Assembly (NCBI GenBank): GCA_039619475.1
Contig: CM077115.1
Coordinates: 416,586,557-416,650,556, forward strand
Length of the DNA: 64,000 nt
Direction of reading: 5' to 3'
Source of the DNA: Icerya purchasi
Taxonomy: Eukaryota > Arthropoda > Insecta > Hemiptera > Monophlebidae
The notes below the pieces were generated by a model. The model saw nothing but the letters and a program-made list of their open reading frames with translations, made no database searches and was not told where the DNA came from. The position numbers were made by a program, and so were the translations under genes. This document shows, one piece after another, positions 48,384 through 58,908 of this stretch (positions are counted from its first letter, which is position 1; each line of letters opens with the position of its first letter).

Positions 48384-48503
48384 ATAACTATTCGTAAAGC
48401 ATTTCACATAACTATTCGTAAAGCATTTCACATAACTATTCGTAAAGCATTTCACATAACTATTCGTAAAGCATTTAACATAACTATTCGTAAAGCATTT
48501 AAC
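48384..48503. repeat. 24-bp tandem repeat, five units
   Basis: ATAACTATTCGTAAAGCATT followed by TCAC or TAAC is repeated five times at exactly 24-bp spacing (48384, 48408, 48432, 48456, 48480). Units differ only at one position near the end (TCAC in the first three, TAAC in the last two). In the plus frame it reads ITIRKAFH/N five times. Confidence 0.95.
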
Positions 48504-51500
48504 TGCGCCGTATGCTACATATCCATATTTGATGATTAACTAATTAAGGTAAACACAGTAAAAAAAATTTTCGTATAATAAATAACTTTTTAATGTTTCA
48601 CGAGTCTCATAATCATGCTCTATATACCATGATAAAAATGGGGGACTTTATCAGATTAATTTAGATATGAAAAACGATATTTTTTATTGTGTTTACCTTT
48701 AATAATTAATCAAGAGTTTTGTCAAGTGTCATTTTTTTTTTATAAAATACAGAAAGAAATCTAATATCGTATGATATTGACGATATATTCGGCTGAACAG
48801 GAAATAAGGCAGGACTTAGTTTTATCGAGTTAAATTCGGTTTAACTTTATAACTGCAAAAACGATAAAAAAGGACCAATTTTCCCGGAAAATATATGTCT
48901 ATTCTATTTTTATTATTATTCACTTGCAATAGTTAAATATTTCTATTTTCAATCGTTCAAATTCTCCTCGAACGAAACGATCATTAGCTAATGAACTGGG
49001 GGGGGGGCAATAGCTGGCTTAAAATAATAATTGTTTGTGATGATTATTCATATTTTAAATAGATGGTCGGTGGAATTAATTAAACCGAGATCCGCTCTAA
49101 CGAAACTCATCGTTGTCTTACGGGAGAAGAGAAAGTACAAGCAAATTTGGGCCAATTTTTCTTTGTAGCGGTACGAACGAGTGTGCCTAAAAAGTATTAA
49201 ATTCACTCCGCGAAATAATTTTCGGCGACGACGACACTAAAACACTTCTGCTAAATATCGCTAGCATTAAATCAAACACACAAATAGAAGCATCTTTTAG
49301 ATAGCGATTCGAGTGATTTGATAATCTATATATACATATATACGCGATTGTAGAAAAACTAGAAATTAAATGCTACCTGTTAAAATGTATTATATTTGCT
49401 AACGTTTCGTTTCTTTGGAAGGTATTTAATTTTATTTTTAAAAAGACGTGAGCTTATTTAGCTATTTTTAGGAACGCCATTTTTGATAATTCACCGACAC
49501 ACGCACACACACACGATGTGAGTGTTTTAAGTCTGCCAGCAGATTAAGATATACATATGTATATTTTTCTTCTTTTTTTCTTCTTTTTATGCATACTGTA
49601 TCCAGTGGTCAATTCAATCATTATCGGTACTGTAGTTATTATTAATACGAAAAACACAGAAGAACAATACATTTCATTTAATCCACCCGGCCAGTATACA
49701 ACAGCAACTTAAAATAATTGTATTTATAATGATTTTAACATTAACGAGACATACGAACAAATCGTAATAAGTCTTGTTCTTTTTTTCGTCAAATCTCCTC
49801 TAAGGCGGTAACATCATCGACATAATACCGCACATCTTTTTTCAGACGAGGAGAGCACAAAGCTAATAGTTCACTAAATTGATGTTTTCGGTCTCTTGTC
49901 GCCTTATTGGTTCACTGAACCTATCTCATTGATACGCATCCTACACTGTGTAAGGAGAAGCTACTTTTAATTTTACAAAAACTCTGATCTGTTATTGTCA
50001 GCTGCAATGTATCGCCGCACGCTTTTTAACTTCCTTCGCGGATTTCCCGGAAGATTTTGCAATAATGCTATTAATTTCTCGAAGATTTTTCTGAAATTGC
50101 GTAATATCCTTGAATGCACCGGAACAGGTCGATAAAGAACTATTCTATAGAGAATCTATAGAGATTCGTACTGCTTTTAGCTGACTACCCGTAGATCTTG
50201 ATAATATATAGGACAGAGGTGCTCGTAAGACAATAGGTATCGTGCGCCAATTAGGTTTTTTTAATAAGCATATTTCTGTAAAATTTTTTATTCCTTGACG
50301 TACGTGAGGCAGCGGGCCCATAGTCAACAACGTGTGTGTATCATCTGTGTTACTGATTTTTGAGGTAGAAAATGTTATAATAAACATTTTTTTCATGAAT
50401 TGTATGTGAAATGTGAAGGACTTCGTTCATGAATGTGCGTATAGCGCGCGGCCTTTGGGTTAGACAAAAATAAGCATATTATTGTAGTATATTATAATTC
50501 ATGTATGATAATCTCTAATTATCAATAGGTAATCATTTATTTTAAAGTAACGCATTTGTTCTTTATCTTATTTAATAATTTGCTTCCTTCTTTTTTTTAA
50601 TCGTACATCATATAACTAGATTTTGCTTTTCGTTACTTATCCTATTTTTATCACGCTGGCCGCTCAAATATAATTTTTAAATTCGCGGTTTATTATCGCT
50701 CCAAATCCTCCTAATTTCCTGATCATCGGAATTGTACAAAAAGAAGAACGGATTTTTTTTTGTTACTGCTGATAATATATTTAGCCGCCGCAACATACTT
50801 GTTATATCAGTAAAGCAGAACTTTATAATTTATTTTCAGTAAAGTACACATTAAAAAGTGCATTCATTTTTTACTTAAAATGATTTTTTTTTTATTAAAA
50901 ATATCGTTATTTTAGGCTATTTCTTCTTTTTTTATCCCGGTTTTACGATGACAAAATTCCCGGCTTATTCCCGGTTGGGTGGCCAGCCTGTTTATTTTAT
51001 TTTACCCTATTTTATTTCATTTTATTTTATTATGGATTAAATGTAATGTTAAACTTTCACGGTTCATCGATGTATGTAACTGTATTAATATTTTTTCGAT
51101 AAAATTCACGTCAGATGTATTATGCAATAATGTTTCGAACAGATGATAAGCACTGTCTATCTTCAGAACATGTTTAAAATGTTACAGTGGTTTTCACCGA
51201 AAAAATATTAACATCGCTTTTATTTTTGGTTTTTGTTATAACTTTGAATTTTGTCCACTATTAACGCCATGCAGCACATTTATGGCTATTTTGTATTGTT
51301 GATAATAATTAATGATTTGATTCATCTTATTTAATTATCATCATTATTATTACTATTATTATTATCATTACTATTATCATCATCATCATCATCATAATCA
51401 TCATCATTATTAGTTATTTCTAAAAGAGACAAAAAACAGAAATCTTAAAACTGTTTTGGAAATAAGTGATAGCGTATTATTCAAATTATCCGGCTTTCTG

Positions 51501-52268
51501 TCCGCTAAATAATAGCGACGCTAATTAAAGTATCGTTCACTGCTTCTTAATCCAGTTCACCTCTCCTCAGTTTCAAAATGCATGATCAGTAATAATTAGA
51601 GGAAAGTTTTAAGTAGAATTTGAAATGAGGACTCACGATTTTGAATTTAAGCCGCCATCCGAAATTGCAACCCGCTTTTACGAAACGAAGAAACCCTTCC
51701 AGCGATATTAATATAAATCTAAGAAAATCGCGCGAACCTTCTGTTTCAAATGTTGTTCTCGCCTAAAAGAAGTAAAACTGATTTAAATTTCAGAAACGGT
51801 CTTTTGTCGAAAACTTAATAACACCCCGCGAACATTTCAGATATCAAAAGAGATACCTCCGAATTTGAACCTTCCGCTCGAATAGAACGGTACTTGCCAA
51901 TTCCGTGTGCGTTTTTATTTTTCTTCTTGTTGTTGTTTTTCCTTTTCGGAGCCGTCTTTTATTTATTTCAACAAAACTAATTTGAATAAATTTAATAAAT
52001 GATATTATTTTTACCGTGTGCAATTCAAATCTCGTTTTCTCGGAAAAAATGAACGATTTCTTACGACTCGATTGACATCGTTGAATAAGGAAAAAAGTGA
52101 ATTTTGCTATGGTCAACAAGAAATAAACTGAAAAATAGTTTTCCATTTTAATAATCACGGGGCTTATTAATAAAAAATGCTATACGTGAAATAAGCAGAA
52201 TCGACGATGCACGTAATAAAATTAAGAAAATGGCAAAAGCTAATGTGCCGGGAAAATACATATACATA
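48504..52268. other. long AT-rich non-coding stretch
   Basis: It holds a G run at 48999-49007, a short (AC)n at about 49500-49515 and a CAT/ATT trinucleotide-rich tract at 51340-51415. A cluster of minus-strand frames at 49790-50400 (83 codons at 50145-50396, then separate shorter frames) may be coding debris but was not identified. Nothing else was recognised. Confidence 0.5.
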
Positions 52269-52566
52269 CATGGGAGTCGCCAGCGGGGCAGGGTGCAGCT
52301 CCCCCCCGAAGCCTTGAAACTTTTTAATCAACTGGCCATGATGAGTATTCATAGGCGCGTAATCATGGACAATTTGGAAGATGTTTATAATAATAAAGTA
52401 GTGAAACAATTTGCCAGAAACCCACGAAAATTATGTTTTAATTAAGATTTTATTCTTGTTTAATAATATATTAAGCCTTTACAACTTATAAATTTTATTT
52501 TTCCTATAACTCATATCCTCTTTCTATCATCTTGCCCCCCTGGCTCATCAGCTGGCGACGCTCTTG
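52269..52566 (+). mobile_element. hAT-type MITE copy 2 (clean)
   Basis: 298 bp, from CATGGGAGTCGCCAGC to GCTGGCGACGCTCTTG. The 16-bp ends are inverted repeats with three mismatches. It is flanked on both sides by TATACATA (52261-52268 and 52567-52574), an exact 8-bp target duplication typical of hAT. The interior matches 32543-33007 in inverted orientation and has no transposase. It must have been moved in trans. The frame at 52230-52445 is an accident of the MITE sequence. Confidence 0.93.
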
Positions 52567-52574
52567 TATACATA

Positions 52575-53104
52575 TATGTATATATATGGTTTTACCTGAA
52601 AATAGAAATGATCGAACTAATCAAATTATTCGATTTAATCGAACTAATCGAATTAACTGAACTATTATTATTCGAATTGCCTGCAGATAATCGCTAGCTA
52701 TCGAAATAAACCATGGGGGGAAAACTTATGGGTGCTAGGCAATAACTAAACCTTTTAATTCCGTCCGAAATATTACGCTGCCGAAACAGCCACCGACATT
52801 TCAGAAAAACTCTCTCTCTCTGTCTCTCTCTTTTTACAAAGTTTATAATCAACCAATTTCATTACTACTACTATATAAACGTACGTCCTTAACCTCAGCT
52901 TATCGAAATTTTCGGTAAATAAGAAATGTAATATTCAACAGATGGGGAAGTTTCAGTTAATTTTATTTTAAGACGTTTTACAAAACGGTAAGAGATTTTA
53001 AAATAGTATTATGAAACACTTGATAACAATTAAAAAAACGTGCTAAAAAAAGTGCTTAATTTCCAAAACCTTTTCGACCATACAGAAACAGAATTATTTT
53101 TCAG
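52575..53104. other. non-coding stretch with simple repeats
   Basis: 52615-52672 contains several imperfect ATCGAACTAATCGAATTAA units, and 52808-52832 is (CT)n. Its 3' end provides the acceptor-like tract for the segment at 53105. Confidence 0.55.
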
Positions 53105-53152
53105 GCCTCCGTCGCATTGTCCGTTGACGATGCCTGCTCCAGTAAACTAATT
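53105..53152 (+). other. candidate 48-nt host micro-exon (unproven)
   Basis: A branch-site-like CTTAAT (53055-53060) and the tract AATTATTTTTCAG precede this segment, and ATT followed by GTAAGTATT, a near-ideal donor, ends it. The 48 nt are exactly 16 codons, open in one frame (ASVALSVDDACSSKLI) and closed by stops in the other two. GC is 25 of 48 bases, in a markedly AT-rich neighbourhood. If real, it would be a cassette exon of a gene with very long introns. The peptide was not recognised. Confidence 0.35.
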
Positions 53153-54957
53153 GTAAGTATTTATTATTATTAAATTTTCCATAATATGTTTACACCGACT
53201 GAAATTAGTTATTAACAAACTCGACCATGATAACATTTACTTAAACTTTTCGTTTAAAATTTATTTATAATTACGCAGCCGGCTCCTTTTTAATATTTAT
53301 CTCTAGAATTAAGAATAATAACAGTAGAGGTTGAAACTCTAATGAAACCGCTAAAATTTGTTTATCCAATTAATTTTTTCAGTTTTTACAGTTACCTCTA
53401 GTAGCAGCGGTTATGCATTTTTTTGCTGCAATAATTTTCACTAAAAACTATTTCGTGTTCTAATTAACGGTAAACACGCATTTTTCGAATTAAATAATTT
53501 CTCAGTAGTCGCCTATCGCTTTAATAAAATATTTAATTTTTTATTTTCAACTTAAATGCTGTTACGAAGTATAAAATTATCGAGTAAAAGGGAGGTTTTT
53601 AAAGAAAGAATTAACGCGTAATAATTGAAATATTCGACGTAGAATTACATTAATAATGTGAAACAAGTACATTTTTTTTTCCTTTTTTTCCTTTTTTTCC
53701 TTTTTTTTTTTTTTTTTTGTATTTTCTTTTTAAGTTATAATGTTTATAAAGAAATTAAAAACGACATCCTTTTTTTATTATAGAAAATATTTATTTCGTG
53801 CAATTCACAAAAATAAATATGTCTAATGATTAATGTTCAATTATTCAATATTCGTTGATATGAAAGGAACTTATAATACTTCAATTTTTACAAGATTACA
53901 CGAAAAGGTTGAATGTATAAATGAAATAAAAAAAAAAACAAAAATCCCCTGAAGGAATCGAAGATTTCACAGTGTTGTCACATAGCAACAATTGAGTAAA
54001 ATTAGCATAGGGGCAGCGAATAAAATTCAAAATAAAGTAAACCAAATAACAATAAAAAACTGACGGATGGGGCTAACTCCGTCTATTTAATATTTTTTTT
54101 TTTGTATAAATAATACAGCCATTAATGAAGTAAGCCAGAATTTTTGTTTCACAAGTGACCATTTACAAGAACAATCACAATTGAAGAATTTTAATATGCT
54201 AATACGAGACGAAATCGCAGCAAGTAGCTGCTTCACAGTATCACTGATGCGGTAATTTCCCCCCCCCCCCCCCCCCGCTGGAAGAACAGTGATCAGATTT
54301 GCAATTCGGAGATGCCGTTATTTTTTCGCGCAGTGCCTGTTTGCATTGATTTTTTTTCTACGCTCCCTTCAAGGAATGGCAAATATCGCATGTGCGCAAT
54401 TCCGGTCAATTGCTTTTATTTCTCTAACTTTTTATACCCTCTTTTTTGACTTCTAATCTCCGTGTTGCCAAGTTAATTTTTTTCAATTATTTTTTTTGCG
54501 CTGTTTCAATTTTAAGAAAAAGCAGGAAGTACCTATAAAAGTGATTCCGAAAAAATCCAGAGATCCATTAAGAACGGAAAAAACATTATTACACGAAAAC
54601 ATGTTGGAAGAAGTAAAAAGAATTCTTACAGTTAAGAAAACACGCTAGGCAGAAGGATAAAAAAAGAATAGCAAATATCACAGTGTTAAGAACGATAATT
54701 TAAGTTTAGTAGTGGTAAATGCGATAGCAGTTTAATAACTACTCTGAAAATTGGATTGTATAGTTTACAGTATCCCAGAGGCTATAATTGGCTCAATAAA
54801 CATTACATGTCACTATGTACCGAACTCCCTCGAATCTCCTCAGATTTCTCTTAGAACGACGTTAAATATTTCACCTTTTCCAAATATTATAAACCGTCAT
54901 TTAGTCATACCGGTGTACATAAAGCGAAAAACAAAACTTTACCCATCCATTAGCATT

Positions 54958-54960
<3 letters not shown>
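53153..54960. other. AT-rich stretch with homopolymer runs
   Basis: It contains a T-rich tract with C interruptions at 53673-53720 and an 18-base C run at 54259-54276. No gene was recognised. Confidence 0.55.

Positions 54961-55021
<61 letters not shown>
54961..55021. repeat. (TA)n microsatellite, about 60 bp
   Basis: About 30 uninterrupted TA units immediately before a LINE 3' end. Confidence 0.95.
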
Positions 55022-55025
<4 letters not shown>

Positions 55026-55280
55026 ACAACACATGATAATCAGACTGGGCTATTTGATGCACGGGCAAAAATATGCGCTACTTCAAATCATACTCATGGG
55101 TGCGATAGAGGGTGAGCTGGCCGTAGAAGAACTCGCTGGCTGTCAAATATACGGTAGTGGATGGATTTTGTCGTCAAACCAGAGGGCTTGCTCCATTTAG
55201 CGCGGATCGAGAGCATTGCAGGGTGTGGACGCTAACCTTAAGGCACAATAGTACGAAGAAGAAGACAACCCATGATGGCT
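55022..55280 (+). pseudogene. RTE-like LINE ORF2 C-terminus and tail
   Basis: The frame reads RLGYLMHGQKYALLQIILMG, then AIEGELAVEELAGCQIYGSGWI, then LQGVDANL before the end. This corresponds to the conserved LINE tail FGH-x-MRG-x-KY-x-LLQLI-x-GKIEG...SWL-x-N. It ends in GAAGAAGAAGACA, a short (GAA)n-like tail. The frame is interrupted by a stop at 55200. The relationship to the 44300-45140 element is at clade level only. Confidence 0.65.
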
Positions 55281-55626
55281 GATGTCTTTCCTGATACGTA
55301 TATGCATTTGAAGAAGCAAGAACGCAGTATCTCGGATTTATCTGTATCGCAACACGGGAAGTTTCAGGTTTGTCGCTAACTGCGTCTCCGGGTGTGCCAA
55401 GTTGCCTTTCAATGTCATTCGAAATCTTAAATTGTACTGATAATCTCGTCGATATGTACCGTTTGCAGAGGTTTTTTCGAGAATACTCTGGCACGAATAT
55501 GTGTACTACTTTCAGGTGATGTCGCGTTTTATCTTGAATACACACATATAATTCACAGTATGCCCGCTTAAAGCGAATTTTCATTACCACACTCGAGCTC
55601 TTAATGAAAAAAATAAATAAATTCAC
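55174..55626 (-). other. unidentified 150-codon open frame
   Basis: This is the longest uninterrupted frame outside the mariner. It partly overlaps the LINE tail (55174-55280), so its lower end is accidental. From 55290 to 55610 the sequence has raised GC and both strands stay open for 80 or more codons. No domain, signal peptide or transposon motif was recognised. The frame begins at a TTG, so a true start is not evident. Confidence 0.15.
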
Positions 55627-56948
55627 CGTATGATTTCGAATATTTCTCTTTTAGAACTTGCATTCGGCCGAAATAAAATAGACAGAGCAAGCTGCATCAA
55701 AAAATAAAAAATAAAAAAAAATACGATACCGCTAATTGATTAAAAAAATGGTGCTCTTCCACTATTGTCAAAAAAAGTCTCAATGAAACCACAAATCATC
55801 GAACACGCAGCGTCGCGATAATTACACGTACTGCGTTACCTGCTCGGAGGAAAAGAACATTTTCAAAAATAGGCCAACGAATTTTTTTTTTCAATTATTT
55901 AGCGCGTAGTTGGTATAATTTATTAATTTCCCTATTCGTAATAGGTAAAAGGTGATAATGAAAATTCTTAGATGAACTTGAGAGAAATTTGCTACGGCGA
56001 ATAAAAAAAAAATACTTCTTTAAGCTCCATAATAATTTCTCACTATACTTCTAGATTTGCATATTTTAACTACATTTGTCAATTGTTTCGGTAGCTTTTA
56101 ATGCTTATAGTTTATTTCATCACTTACGAGGTAATACCGTGACATTGTTCATATTTAATTTTTATATTTTTTATTTTATCGGCATTATCGTGACGAAACG
56201 CTATACGAAAATTTTAATATCGATAGATTTGTCGAGTTATTAACAATCAACAAAAAATACTCTAACAGGGATGACAAAATACAAAAGGACTTGAAAATAG
56301 AAGATATACGGCCAAAAATAAACAAAGCAACATCTGAACATTGATTTTGACTATATTCGATATTCAAGATGGAAATCATACAAATTTACGCAAAGTTCTA
56401 CAAAAATTGAAATTGAACATCTTGTAGAAGCGGCACACCAAAGCGTTAAAACAAAATTCTATTCTTGTATAATTTAAAAAAAAAAGAAAAAGATATTCTT
56501 CTACCAAAAATTCTACGACAAAACAATAATATAGTATCGTTGTGCTTGTAAGAATACAGACTCTATCGAAACCTAAGATAGAGTTCAGAAATAAAGCAGA
56601 AAATTATAAAAAATTGCAATGTAAAAATAGTAGGTGGTTAATTTCTTTTTTTGTTTTTGGAACAATTAAAGACGCGGTACACAAAATATTAACTATGCTT
56701 ATTGGAATATTTTTTATATTATAAAATTGCTCTTTAAAGTTGGCCTGGAAGTGTACCACCTGTTCAACTGAATTTCTAAACGATACTGCAATTTAACATC
56801 TATAAGCGAAGACTTTGGGGGAGATGGTCAACTAGTCAAATTAACAACGCGCAGGAGAAATTTTTGGAAGTTACAATGTGCGGCAGCAGGATATTCTACC
56901 CATACGAAACACAATTAACTGAAACCGACTAGGTCATGGTAGCTGTTA
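55627..56948. other. AT-rich non-coding stretch
   Basis: Nothing recognised. The frames at 56185-56379 and 56542-56724 lack any motif. Confidence 0.5.
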
Positions 56949-56949
56949 T

Positions 56950-57400
56950 TTTTTTTTTCTCCCCCCCCCCATGGCTTCATCAACATGGACATTGGCCCTA
57001 GCATTAGGAAAAGGAGAAGAAAGAGAATCAGATTTTTATGCGACGTGAAATATTAAACGAGAATGTATCATGTGCACGACAGAAGGAGAAGAAAGGGAAA
57101 GAATAAACGAAGCATTATAAGGAATAGGAACACTGCTTGACGAAAAAAAGAGAGTACAAAGAAGATCGTTCTAAGGAAAGCGAAGAGCATTCGAATATTA
57201 TGTGATCAGGATCACATACAAAGTGAGTGTTGGAGGAAAATAGAGAAAATATGGCTTATAAGAGAAGTCTTGTGAAGTCTTATAACAGCCGTGTAGTTAT
57301 AAACCGGACAAGGACTAGAATAAGTTAAAAGGAAGGAACAGTACCGGACGGATTGCAAAAGGAAATATCAAATTCCATCGACATAATGTGACATCCTAGT
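56950..57400 (-). pseudogene. LINE-C copy 5
   Basis: On the minus strand at about 57175-57245 it reads CDPDHIIFECSSLSLERSSL, matching the knuckle of the copies at 24495 and 35430. After a serine/phenylalanine-rich stretch the ORF end is ISRRIKI-stop, and the 3' terminus is GGCCAATGTCCATGTTGATG before a G run and A run (plus strand T/C runs at 56949-56970). It shares the GGCCAATGTCCATGTTGA block with copy 1 at 16943. It is truncated and carries several stops. Confidence 0.75.
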
Positions 57401-57486
57401 TTTCTTTCAATGATGCGAGCATGCGTGAACCGAGGAAATAATCGAAAGGGGTGTAACTTCTTCGTCGGTCATTTTGAAAATCAGTA

Positions 57487-58547
57487 CAGTCGACTTGCGA
57501 TTGTTCGGATCGCGATTATCCGGATCGATTTTTCCAAAAATAAAATAAATAAATAAAAAAAGAAGAAAATGCCAAAACGTTTTTGTACAATCCACAGCTA
57601 TTACGCATCTGAATATTTGTTTACATTCGCTGCAAATGAAGATGCTGTGGAATTTTTAAAACTCAGTTTTACGGAAAGATTTTGTTCCCGCAGTTGCGAA
57701 ACATTTGTCCGACAAACAGTTACCGAGAAAATCAATCCTTATTCTCGACATTGCTCCAATCCGGCAACTGAGGAGTTACAAGAAATCCTAGAGGCCTTAA
57801 AAAAAAATATCGACGTCGCCTTCTCACCAGACTAATATCAAGCGTTGAAAATGATGAGGACTGTCAGATTTGATATGCTTGATGTTATCATCACTTGCGG
57901 TTATCTGAGGGATTTAGTTCTATAACATTAGTGCGGTCGTGGAAAATATTATTAGATTATAAAGTCAGTGATAAATGGGATGAAACTGACAAACAATGTG
58001 ACTATTTGGACAGTTCAAAAGATAACGAGGAGCTTTTTTCTCTAATGAAAATTATTCCAGGATTTGAAACAGGTAATACGGATGACGTTACAGAATGGAT
58101 GGACAGCGACGAAATTGAAGAAACGACAGATGAAGATATCATGGTACTCAACGAGGATCCAGTTGAAGAAAATATGGACAACGAGCCGTTTCAAAGTGTT
58201 ATTATACCGCACGATGAAAGACTGAAAGCAATTGAAATACCAAACGGAAAGAAGCGTCACCGGCTGATATCATTTGTTTACGCAAGTGGCGAGATATATC
58301 GGTAATAATGAGAATGCAGCGAAAGACACGCAGACCTTAATCACAGACTTCTTTAACAATTACTCGTAGTTCTAATGTACCACCGTAAGTTAATTTTCAT
58401 GTTTACTTTTTTATCATGGGATAAATTAATTTCCACTTTTTTCATTTAATTTGCAGTATTTCATATTTTGAACTCCGGCGTATCCGGGTTTTTTATTATC
58501 TGCACCGGTTGGCCACCCAATTAATCCGGACAATCGCGAGTCGACTG
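57487..58547 (+). mobile_element. pogo/Tigger-like DNA transposon, internally deleted
   Basis: The ends are CAGTCGACTTGCGATTGTTC (57487-) and, read inward from 58547, CAGTCGACTCGCGATTGTCC. These are inverted repeats over 24 bp with two mismatches, followed by CGGAT on both sides. TA flanks each end (57485-57486 and 58548-58549). CAGT ends with TA duplications are characteristic of pogo/Tigger elements. At 1061 bp it is about half the length of an autonomous copy, and only the acidic C-terminus of the transposase is recognisable. Confidence 0.85.
57895..58305 (+). pseudogene. Tigger-type transposase C-terminal fragment
   Basis: The open frame starts mid-protein. It contains SSITLVRSWKILLD, then NEELFSLMKIIPGF, then an acidic stretch DVTEWMDSDEIEETTDEDIM. 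In Tigger and jerky proteins, which derive from pogo transposases, the region after the catalytic core shows the same order: a T-L-x-x-SW block, then EW-x-x-D and TDEDI. The DDE core and the CENP-B-like DNA-binding domain are missing. The upstream frame 57569-57835 (88 codons) is within the element but was not recognised. The fragment lies between the element's inverted repeats. Confidence 0.6.
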
Positions 58548-58908
58548 TACTGCTAAGTGGAGTTTCAGATATTTCAGCACTAAAATTCGCTTTCTTTAAG
58601 AAATCGTCGAAATTTAATTTTTTTGCGACAACCTTCAGTTCTCAAATTTGAAGTAAAGTGACTATATTCGATATCAGGGGCATCAATCCTTTCGCGTAAT
58701 CAAGAGCTCTTTTCATGATATACGTGAGAACCTCTAATGCATAACTGAAAGGAATCCAATGCCAGTTCTGCTTTTGCAATGCTTCGTCTTTTACGAATTT
58801 CCGTAACCGATATTTCGTAAAATTAAGCGTATCGACCAGCGGCACTGTGATTTTAAGGGGGTACGGCTCGAACGTATGATATCTCTGATTTACGTTGAAA
58901 ATATTCAA

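Larger units (their letters stand above)
57405..58908 (-). pseudogene. older open frame interrupted by the Tigger-like element
   Basis: An 88-codon minus-strand frame (58908-58642) ends in one stop. The same register then stays open until the right end of the Tigger-like element at 58547. If the element and one TA are set aside, the register continues open beyond its left end to a stop near 57405. A frame preserved across an insertion suggests that the element landed in a formerly coding segment or exon. The protein was not recognised; no signal peptide is seen, and the true start is unclear. It may be host, viral or transposon-derived. One internal stop shows it is now inactive. Confidence 0.3.

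Noticed and set aside
48384..48503. Direct repeats that might suggest a CRISPR array
   Set aside because: The units are contiguous with no unique spacers, and the sequence is clearly eukaryotic.
49790..50400. Minus-strand frames with a faint resemblance to a ClpP C-terminal segment
   Set aside because: The resemblance covers about 30 residues, the expected following motif is absent, and the adjoining frames do not fit.
54751..55200. 149-codon plus-strand frame
   Set aside because: It runs through 60 bp of (TA)n, giving alternating Y and I residues. Only its last part is meaningful, and that part is a LINE tail.
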